Shown piece by piece: positions 12,922 through 19,127 of a stretch of DNA of 19,127 nucleotides. The translations under genes were made by a program, and so were the position numbers. The notes below the pieces were generated by a model. The model was not told the DNA's origin. It worked only from the letters and a program-made list of their open reading frames with translations, and ran no database searches. Source of the DNA: DATLAN01 sp035527455 (lineage in GTDB: Bacteria > Planctomycetota > Planctomycetia > Pirellulales > Thermoguttaceae); assembly GCA_035527455.1 (NCBI GenBank), contig DATLAN010000661.1:1-19127 (forward strand), read 5' to 3'. Positions within the stretch are counted from its first letter, which is position 1, and each line of letters starts with the position of its first letter.

Positions 12922-15338
12922 GCGGCACTTTACCCAACTGGATCGCACGACTGCTCGGCGAAGAAGCCGGGGCGGGCGAAGGTACGGCCTGGAGCCTGAA
13001 GCACGACTGGCCCTGGCCGCCGTGGGTCACCTTCCTGTTCGCGGTCTTTGCGATGATCTTCGTGGTGGCGATCTACCTGCGCGAGTGCCGCCGTGCCCGG
13101 GGGCCCTATCGGATGATGCTGGCGGCCGTCCGCCTCGCGCTGGTCGCCGTGGTCCTGCTGATGATCGCCCAGGTGTCCCTCTCGCTGAAACGGACCGGCC
13201 TGCCTTACGTGGCCGTGATCGTCGACGTTTCCGGCAGCATGAAGACGACCAGCGACCGGTACGACGACGACTTGCGCGTCAAGCTGGAAGAGCGGATCCG
13301 CCAAATCGGCCTCGGCGAACTCAGCCGCTGGAACCTGGCCAAGACGCTGCTGGTCGAACGGGACGGAGCGCTGCTGGCGGGGATCGAGGAAGGCTACAAG
13401 TTGCGAGTCTACTTCCTCGACGATTCCCCGGGCGCGGTCCGATCCGCCAAGGCGACCGAGCTGGACGCATTGATCGACGAGATCAACGCGATCGACACGC
13501 CGTCGGCCGGCTCCACGCGTTTGGGGACCGCGGTGGACACCGTGCTCGACGACCTGCGCGGCACCGCGCCGGCGGCCATCGTGCTGTTGACCGACGGAAT
13601 CAACACGGACGGTCCGCCGCTGGCCGACGCCGCCGAAACGGCCCGGGGCAAAGGCGTGCCGTTGCTGGTCGTCGGCATCGGCAGCGACATGCCCGATCGC
13701 GATCTGCAGTTGAGCGATCTGCTGGTCGATCGGGAAGTGTTCGTCGACGACGTGGTCAACTTCGCGTTCCAGGTCACCGGCACCGGATTTCGCGGGCGCA
13801 AGGTGCCCGTCGTGCTCCGCGAGGAGGGGAAGTCCGAAGTCCTGACCAAGACGGAGATCACGGTTGGCGACGACGGCCAGGCGAGGCATGGACGGCTGAC
13901 CTACCGGCCCGCGAAGGCCGGCACGTTCCGCTACGTCGTCGAGATCCTCCCCCAAGAGGGCGAGGCCAAGACGACCAACAACCGCGACGGCGAGACCGTC
14001 GTGGTCTCGGATGAGAAAATCCGCGTGATGCTCGTCCAGGCGTATCCCGGTTTCGAGTTCCGCTACCTATGGAACCTGCTCCATCGCGATCCGAGAATCG
14101 AGGTGCGAGCGGTCTTGCAGGAGGCCGACTTCGAGGTCGTTCAGAATCAGGTGGACCTCGACCGCAAAAAGCAAGAGCAGACGCTCGACACCTTTCCGGT
14201 GCGGCGCGAGGAACTCTTCGAGCAGGACGTGATCATTCTCGGCGACGTGAATCCCGCGCGGCTGACCGACGCGATGATCCAGGACCTCGTCGACTTCGTA
14301 GATCGGCCCGTGGATCAGCAAGGCAAAGGCGGCGCCCTGGTGTTCATCGCCGGGCCGAAGTACATGCCCGGGGGCTTCCGCGACACGCCCCTGGCGCGGT
14401 TGATGCCGATCGACCTGGCCGGAATCCGCTATCCGGATCCCGACGAGCCGATCACCGAGGGTTTTCAACTCCAGCGGACGCAACTCGGCGCGGTCAGCCC
14501 GCCGATGCAACTCGGTGAAACGCCGCAGCAAACGGAGACGATCTGGCGGGAACTGCCGCCCTTGTATTGGTTCTTGGAAACGCCCGACCTGAAGCCGGGC
14601 GCCCGGGTGCTGGCCGTCCATCCGTCGCGCCGCGGTCACGACGGGCGGCCGCTGCCGATCGTGTGCATGCAATACGTGGGAGCGGGCAAGACCGTGTTCC
14701 ACGCGACCGACGAGACGCACCGGTGGCGCCACCGGATCGGCGATGCGTACTTCGCGCGCTATTGGGTCCAGATGATCCGTTACCTTGCCCGGTCGAAACT
14801 GGCCCGAGGCGATTCGGCCGTCTTGGAGGCCGACCAGGAAGACTACCCCCTGGGTGAACCGGTACGGCTGCGGGTGCGGTTCGACGACCCCCGCGCGGCC
14901 CCGGCCGAGGACGACGGCGTGACGGTCGTACTGACGCACGCAGGCCACAAGACCCGGGAGATCCGGCTGTACCGCGCCGGTGCCCAGGGGGTTTTCGAGC
15001 AGGTGCTCGACAAGCTGCCGGCGGGCAGCTACCACGCTTCGGTGGCCGTTCCTGCCGTGGGAGGCCGCGCGGATTTCACGATCACGGCCCCGCAGGGCGA
15101 GTCCCAGGGCGAGCCGATCCGTACGACCTCGCTGCGCCGAGCGGCCGAACACGGCAAAGGCCGCTTTTACACCTTTGCGGAGGCCGACCGCCTTCTGGCG
15201 GATCTGCCCTCCGGAGAGCAGGTGCCCATCGAATCGCTTCCCCGCAAGCCCCTGTGGAATCGGTGGCCGGTGCTGCTGCTGTTCCTCGGATTGCTCGGGG
15301 TGGAGTGGGTACTGCGCAAGTTGGGGGGGATGGTGTAG
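12918..15338 (+). CDS. Second membrane-anchored vWA protein
   Basis: The product has 806 residues. Two N-terminal helices (about 35-54 and 68-89) precede a vWA domain with a full metal site: D103-V-S105-G-S107, a Thr in GSTRLGT near 200, and LTDG with D226. The next part (about 245-360) has Ig-like beta strands. Residues about 375-570 (IRVMLVQAYPGFEFRYL, VIILGDVNP, GGALVFIAGP) resemble the amidotransferase-like domain of the preceding gene, and a C-terminal helix lies near 780-800. It starts inside the upstream stop (ATGA). With its DxSxS and TDG it is the most canonical of the three vWA proteins here. The architecture matches planctomycete vWA proteins found in MoxR operons (from memory). 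The exact function is unknown. Confidence 0.9.
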   Translation: MSGTLPNWIARLLGEEAGAGEGTAWSLKHDWPWPPWVTFLFAVFAMIFVVAIYLRECRRARGPYRMMLAAVRLALVAVVLLMIAQVSLSLKRTGLPYVAVIVDVSGSMKTTSDRYDDDLRVKLEERIRQIGLGELSRWNLAKTLLVERDGALLAGIEEGYKLRVYFLDDSPGAVRSAKATELDALIDEINAIDTPSAGSTRLGTAVDTVLDDLRGTAPAAIVLLTDGINTDGPPLADAAETARGKGVPLLVVGIGSDMPDRDLQLSDLLVDREVFVDDVVNFAFQVTGTGFRGRKVPVVLREEGKSEVLTKTEITVGDDGQARHGRLTYRPAKAGTFRYVVEILPQEGEAKTTNNRDGETVVVSDEKIRVMLVQAYPGFEFRYLWNLLHRDPRIEVRAVLQEADFEVVQNQVDLDRKKQEQTLDTFPVRREELFEQDVIILGDVNPARLTDAMIQDLVDFVDRPVDQQGKGGALVFIAGPKYMPGGFRDTPLARLMPIDLAGIRYPDPDEPITEGFQLQRTQLGAVSPPMQLGETPQQTETIWRELPPLYWFLETPDLKPGARVLAVHPSRRGHDGRPLPIVCMQYVGAGKTVFHATDETHRWRHRIGDAYFARYWVQMIRYLARSKLARGDSAVLEADQEDYPLGEPVRLRVRFDDPRAAPAEDDGVTVVLTHAGHKTREIRLYRAGAQGVFEQVLDKLPAGSYHASVAVPAVGGRADFTITAPQGESQGEPIRTTSLRRAAEHGKGRFYTFAEADRLLADLPSGEQVPIESLPRKPLWNRWPVLLLFLGLLGVEWVLRKLGGMV

Positions 15339-15346
15339 AATTAAGG

Positions 15347-15388
15347 GAATGATGAATGATGAATTAGGAATGATGAATTAGGAATGAT
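15347..15388 (+). repeat. Period-7 array GAATGAT/GAATTAG
   Basis: Six heptamers (GAATGAT four times, GAATTAG twice) begin 8 bases after the stop of the second vWA gene; a degenerate GAACGGC follows. The unit differs in sequence from the other arrays but keeps the period of 7 and the position at a gene edge. Confidence 0.9.
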
Positions 15389-15436
15389 GAACGGCGGAGG
15401 TCTTCTGGGAGAGACGTAACCAATTGTGATACAAAC

Positions 15437-15464
15437 GTTTAGCGGGCGGGCTTGCCCGCCGTTT
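15437..15464 (-). repeat. REP-like core, left arm (inverted)
   Basis: This is the exact reverse complement of the 28-bp cores at 10580-10607 and 15645-15672, with the same GGCGGGC/GCCCGCC stem. Confidence 0.9.
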
Positions 15465-15644
15465 TGCTTGTCGCCAAAGTCGGCGTTACGAAGTGATGGA
15501 GATGACCAGTGGTCTCCAACGGTCACGGAACCATACCGGGGGTGAACTCGTCCAACTCACGGAGGGCATTTCGCGATCGCTGTTCAACCGGCCGGAAAAG
15601 AGCAACTCGCTGCCCAATCCTTGACACGGTTTTTGGCCGTAACC

Positions 15645-15672
15645 AAACGGCGGGCAAGCCCGCCCGCTAAAC
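15645..15672 (+). repeat. REP-like core, right arm
   Basis: This 28-bp core is identical to 10580-10607. All three cores are preceded, in their own orientation, by a TTTGGC or TTGGC sequence about 15-20 bases upstream, so homology extends loosely beyond the core. Confidence 0.9.
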
Positions 15673-15744
15673 GTTTGTATTGCAATCGGTTACGTCAGAC
15701 ATGCATGCACCGCCCGCACAAGTTGCAGCCGAACAATCCAGTCC

Positions 15745-15765
15745 CCAATCTGAAATCCTAAATCC
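15745..15765 (+). repeat. Short degenerate heptamer run before a start codon
   Basis: CCAATCT, GAAATCC and TAAATCC follow each other and end one base before the ATG at 15767. Only the last two units are clearly related, so this is a weak call, supported mainly by its match in position to 10641-10682. Confidence 0.4.
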
Positions 15766-15766
15766 G

Positions 15767-18700
15767 ATGTCCCATCCCCTCGAGCAAAAGATCCACGTCC
15801 TGCGGGCCCGCGTGCGGCGGCTGGTGACGCTGCACGGCGTGTGCTGGGTCGTGGCGGCCGTGCTTGCCGCCGTGACGGTGCTGGGGTCGGCCGACTACCT
15901 GATCCGGTTCCAGGATCGGGGAATTCGCGTGATCTGCTCGCTGCTGGTCTTCGGGGCGCTGGGATGGACCTGCTATCGCTTCCTGTATCTTCCCTCGATA
16001 TTCCATCTTCGCGACGTGGATCTGGCCGCACGGGTGCAGCGGCGTTTTCCCGAGTTGGACGACCGCCTGGTCAGTTCCGTCGAGTTCTTGCGTCAGGCGG
16101 AAGACGAACCACTGGCCGGCTCGGCGGCGCTGCGTCGGGCCGTGATCGCCGAAACCACCGCCCGGACCGAACGGCTGGACTTCTCCGGTGCGTTGGATTC
16201 CGGTGCGCCCCGCCGGGCGGCCATCGTCGCCCTTTCCGTCTTCCTGGTGGCGGCGACGCTGTGGGCGGCCGATCCGCCCGCCTCGTCGATCGCTCTGGCC
16301 CGGCTGGCCAACCCGTTCGACGACAGCCTGGCCTGGCCGCAGAGAAATCTTCTGCGACCCCGCAAGCCGGTTGCGAGCGTGGCTCGCGGCCAGGCGTTTC
16401 GCCTTGAAGTGATCGACGAGCGGGGAAACCTGCCGGCGGAAGTGCGAATCCACTATCGAACCGAAGGCCCCGACGGGACCGTGATCGAGGAAACCCAATC
16501 GATGACCCCGGTGGACGACGCGATGGAGGCGGTCCGGGAGAACGTCGTCCGGCCTTTCTATTACCGGCTGGAAGGAGGCGACTACAATTCAAAGATCTGG
16601 ACATGGGTCGACGTGGTCGATCCGCCCGAGATCCGGTCCGAATCCCTCGCAATCACGCTCGTCCCGCCCGACTACACCGGCTGGCCCGCGAAGGAGCAGC
16701 AAGGCGACGCAGGCCGACAGATCCGTGCCCTGGCGGAAACGCAGATGGAAATCACGGCCCGGACGACCCGGCCGATCCGCTCGGCCGCGCTGTGCCTGGA
16801 AGTCGACGGCGAAATCCGGCGGGTCCCGGCTCGGGTGAGCGACGACGGCCTCCATTTCGCGATTCCCGGGCCCGACGCGCCGAAACTGCTGATCCAGGCA
16901 TCCCAACGCGCCGAGAGCTATCCCTACTGGTTCGAGCTGACCGATCGCGACGACGAGAACATCGTCGGCGGGCACGGGACTCGCGGCGAAATCCACGCCG
17001 TCGTCGACGCGCCGCCGACCGTCGTCATGGAACAGCCGACCGAGAAGCTCTTCGTCACGCCGCGGGCGGCCGTCCCGTTGCACGCGACCGAAAAGGACGA
17101 TCTGGCCCTGGGAAAGACGACGCTGGTGTTCGGGCCGTCCGACGGGCCGGGGCAGAAAACGCCGGCGGAAAACCGCGTCGAAGAGCCCCTCGACCCCGGA
17201 CCCAATCTGGTCCAACCGCGGCCGGGCGGATGGTTTGCCGGCGACACCGAGCCGCAGGACCGGCGGCGTTTCGAGCACCTCTGGGAACTGGCCAGGTGGG
17301 ATTTCGCCCCGGGGACCCAGCTTTCGTTCCACGTCGAAGCCGTCGACTCTCGGCATCAGGTGGGCGAGAGCCCGGCGCTGCGCCTGATCGTGATCACCGA
17401 CGCCGAACTGCAGACCCGCATCGCCGCCCAACAAGACCGCATCCTGGCCGAGTTGGCCGAAGTCCTCAAAACGCAACAGGAAGCCCGCAAACAGGTCCAA
17501 GCGATCGACACTCGGCTCGCGGAACTGGGGTATCTCGAAGGGCGCGATCTCGACCGGCTCCACGCCGCCGCGCTGAACCAGTCGCAGGCCGACCGCCGGC
17601 TGACCGAACCCGACGAGGGCGTGCCCCGACAGGTCGTTGCCTTGCTGGCCGCCCTGGAAATCAACAAGGTCGACAGTCCCGACGTGCGGCGCCGCATGCG
17701 GAACCTGCTGGACGAAATCGACCGACTCCGGCGCGAGCACCTGCCGGTGATCGGCCGCGAACTGACCGCCGCGATCAAGGCGGCCCGGCTGCACGTCGAG
17801 CAACGACAGGCACAACCACCGGACGCGAGCGACGCTGCGCCTTCGCTGCCCGACGCCTCGCTGGCCTCCTCGCTCGGCGAAGCCGGCAGGCACCAGGACC
17901 AGGTGATTGCCGCGTTGGAGGAGATCCGCCGGCGGCTGGCCGAGTGGGACAACTACCGCCGCTTCCACCGGCAGATTCTCCAGTTGACGCAGGAGCAGAA
18001 GGAGACGGCCCGCCGCACGGCCGAGTTGGGCAACAGCACCGTCGGCAAACGTCTCGAGGACCTGCCGCCGCCGCAACGGGCCGATCTGAAGATCCTCGCC
18101 GCAGCGCAGCTCGAATACGCCCGCCGGCTCGAACAGATCCTGCAGGAGATGGACCAGGCCGGCTCCGAGTTGCAGCAAAGCGATCCGCTGGCCGCCGAGA
18201 CCGTGGCCGACGCGCTGGCCGAAGCCCGCCGCCTGGCCGTCAGCAGCCGCATGCAGACCTCCGGCGAAGACCTCGCCAACAATCGCGTCTACCAGGCGGC
18301 CGCCCTGCAAGAGCAGATCGTCACGGACCTCCAACAGGTGCTCGACGTTCTGACCGGCCGCCGCCAGCAGGAACTTGCCCGGCTGCTGGCCAAACTCTCC
18401 CAGGCGGAAGCCGATCTGCTGGGACTCGAGCGGGAGCAGGAGAGTCTGCGAAAACGGATCGAAGCATGCGGGCAGATGCCGGACGAAGAGCCGCGCCGTC
18501 AGCAATTGGAGCGTCTCCGCCGCGAGCAGGAGCAGTTGCAGCAGAAGACCGAGCAGATGGCCACCCGGCTCGAACGCCTGCTGGCAGATGGGGCAAGCCG
18601 GGCGACCGCACGCGCCGCCGCCCGCATGGCCCAGGCCGCGCAGTCCGCCGGACAGGGCGACGCCGCCGATGCGTCTCGACAAGCCGACGAAGCCCGCGCG

Positions 18701-19127
18701 GCGCTCGAGCAAGCCCGCGATCACCTCGCCGCGCAGCGACTGCGAACCGAGGCCGAACTGGCCATGGAGCAACTCGCTCGGCTGGCAGACGCCTTGAAGG
18801 ACCTCCGCGACGCTCAGCAGGAAGTCATCGACCGGACCCTCGATCTGGCCCCGCGTGAACCGGATCGCACGAAGGTCGCCGCGCTGTACGAGGTGGCCCG
18901 GCAGCAGAGGACCTTGCAGTCGGAAACCACCGAACTCGGCGAGCGACTCCTCGGCGCGCCGGCGGCGAAGCTGGCCCTGGCCGGCGCCGCGCGCCACATG
19001 GACCGGGCCGCCGGCGAACTCGAACGACTCCAGACGGATCGGGCCATTGAGGAAGCCGGAAGCGCCTTGCGCCGTCTGGACCTGTTGATCGCGGCGCTCA
19101 AGGCCGAATCGCCGCTGGCCGATACCA
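15767..19127 (+). CDS. Giant DUF4175-like membrane protein with long coiled coil (3' end missing)
   Basis: The frame is open from ATG 15767 to the window end: 1120 complete codons, so the C-terminus is missing. Membrane helices lie at about 24-46, 54-76 and 151-168. An extracytoplasmic beta-rich part follows (about 170-540), including LVPPDYTGWP near 300, a segment like that seen in DUF4175 proteins (recollection). From about 545 to the end the sequence is almost entirely helical and rich in Glu, Gln, Arg and Ala, with heptad-like stretches such as RLRREQEQLQQKTEQM, so a very long coiled coil is expected. There is no Shine-Dalgarno. It follows the vWA genes after a 428-bp gap with a heptamer array and a REPIN-like element, and probably belongs to the same functional cluster. 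A structural or scaffold role is inference. Confidence 0.85.
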   Translation, partial: MSHPLEQKIHVLRARVRRLVTLHGVCWVVAAVLAAVTVLGSADYLIRFQDRGIRVICSLLVFGALGWTCYRFLYLPSIFHLRDVDLAARVQRRFPELDDRLVSSVEFLRQAEDEPLAGSAALRRAVIAETTARTERLDFSGALDSGAPRRAAIVALSVFLVAATLWAADPPASSIALARLANPFDDSLAWPQRNLLRPRKPVASVARGQAFRLEVIDERGNLPAEVRIHYRTEGPDGTVIEETQSMTPVDDAMEAVRENVVRPFYYRLEGGDYNSKIWTWVDVVDPPEIRSESLAITLVPPDYTGWPAKEQQGDAGRQIRALAETQMEITARTTRPIRSAALCLEVDGEIRRVPARVSDDGLHFAIPGPDAPKLLIQASQRAESYPYWFELTDRDDENIVGGHGTRGEIHAVVDAPPTVVMEQPTEKLFVTPRAAVPLHATEKDDLALGKTTLVFGPSDGPGQKTPAENRVEEPLDPGPNLVQPRPGGWFAGDTEPQDRRRFEHLWELARWDFAPGTQLSFHVEAVDSRHQVGESPALRLIVITDAELQTRIAAQQDRILAELAEVLKTQQEARKQVQAIDTRLAELGYLEGRDLDRLHAAALNQSQADRRLTEPDEGVPRQVVALLAALEINKVDSPDVRRRMRNLLDEIDRLRREHLPVIGRELTAAIKAARLHVEQRQAQPPDASDAAPSLPDASLASSLGEAGRHQDQVIAALEEIRRRLAEWDNYRRFHRQILQLTQEQKETARRTAELGNSTVGKRLEDLPPPQRADLKILAAAQLEYARRLEQILQEMDQAGSELQQSDPLAAETVADALAEARRLAVSSRMQTSGEDLANNRVYQAAALQEQIVTDLQQVLDVLTGRRQQELARLLAKLSQAEADLLGLEREQESLRKRIEACGQMPDEEPRRQQLERLRREQEQLQQKTEQMATRLERLLADGASRATARAAARMAQAAQSAGQGDAADASRQADEARAALEQARDHLAAQRLRTEAELAMEQLARLADALKDLRDAQQEVIDRTLDLAPREPDRTKVAALYEVARQQRTLQSETTELGERLLGAPAAKLALAGAARHMDRAAGELERLQTDRAIEEAGSALRRLDLLIAALKAESPLADT

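Larger units (their letters stand above)
15413..15696. mobile_element. 284-bp REPIN/MITE-like element with 52-bp terminal inverted repeats
   Basis: The left end 15413-15464 and the reverse complement of the right end 15645-15696 match at 49 of 52 positions, both starting GACGTAACC. Each arm contains a 28-bp REP-like core, so the element has the inverted REP-doublet layout of a REPIN. The interior (15465-15644) holds a 42-codon open frame (15496-15624) with no recognisable family. No transposase and no convincing target duplication are seen. It lies between the second vWA gene and the giant coiled-coil gene. Confidence 0.75.

Noticed and set aside
15496..15624. A 42-codon open frame inside the REPIN-like element
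   Set aside because: There is no recognisable family or convincing ribosome-binding site; it may be a remnant of a gene 3' end, but the evidence is too thin to call a gene.
15622..15650. TTGACA at 15622 as a promoter for the coiled-coil gene
   Set aside because: The hexamer is perfect, but the sequence 17 bases on (CAAACG) is not a plausible -10.
16589..18997. An 802-codon open frame on the minus strand
   Set aside because: It is the antisense shadow of the coiled-coil gene, whose plus-strand reading has membrane helices and a coherent helical pattern.

Overview
The window looks like chromosomal DNA of a GC-rich planctomycete, most likely a Pirellulales-type lineage. This is inferred from the gene families: a MoxR / DUF58 / BatA-like / von Willebrand A (vWA) operon, an exported PQQ-like beta-propeller protein, a zinc-ribbon membrane protein and a large membrane-anchored coiled-coil protein. 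Few genes have a Shine-Dalgarno, and intergenic repeats are abundant, which fits the same group. No database search was possible, so the taxonomy is an inference.

Left part (1-5523). Two exported proteins are read rightward. The first is a 988-residue secreted protein that appears to be an internal duplication of a ~375-residue unit, each copy ending in a matching Cys/His module. The second is a 411-residue putative lipoprotein with its own near-consensus promoter (TTGGCA-N17-TATGAT). A convergent gene encodes a zinc-ribbon / one-TM / regulatory-like-domain protein. Between the converging 3' ends lie two period-7 G-rich arrays on opposite strands.

Right part (5804-19127). A rightward cluster runs: PQQ-like propeller protein, MoxR AAA+ ATPase, DUF58 protein, [insert with a four-helix-bundle gene], BatA-like membrane vWA protein, second membrane vWA protein, [REPIN-like element], and a giant DUF4175-like coiled-coil membrane protein cut by the window end. 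MoxR/DUF58 overlap by 50 bp and the two membrane vWA genes by 4 bp (ATGA), so they are probably co-transcribed and translationally coupled. By analogy with MoxR-vWA systems, the ATPase would act as a chaperone or remodeller for the three vWA proteins at the membrane. The actual substrate is not readable from the sequence.

The most notable features are the repeats. At least five period-7 arrays sit at gene edges. One supplies a stop codon and another ends one base before a start codon. A 56-bp cloverleaf-like element with complementary loops forms part of the 3' coding end of the PQQ-like gene. A 284-bp element has 52-bp terminal inverted repeats containing two inverted REP-like cores, and a third core sits alone near 10.6 kb. 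The four-helix-bundle gene, whose DNA looks less GC-rich than its neighbours, lies between heptamer arrays of the same family in opposite orientation, inside the operon. I found no CRISPR array, rRNA, tRNA, integrase or transposase gene.
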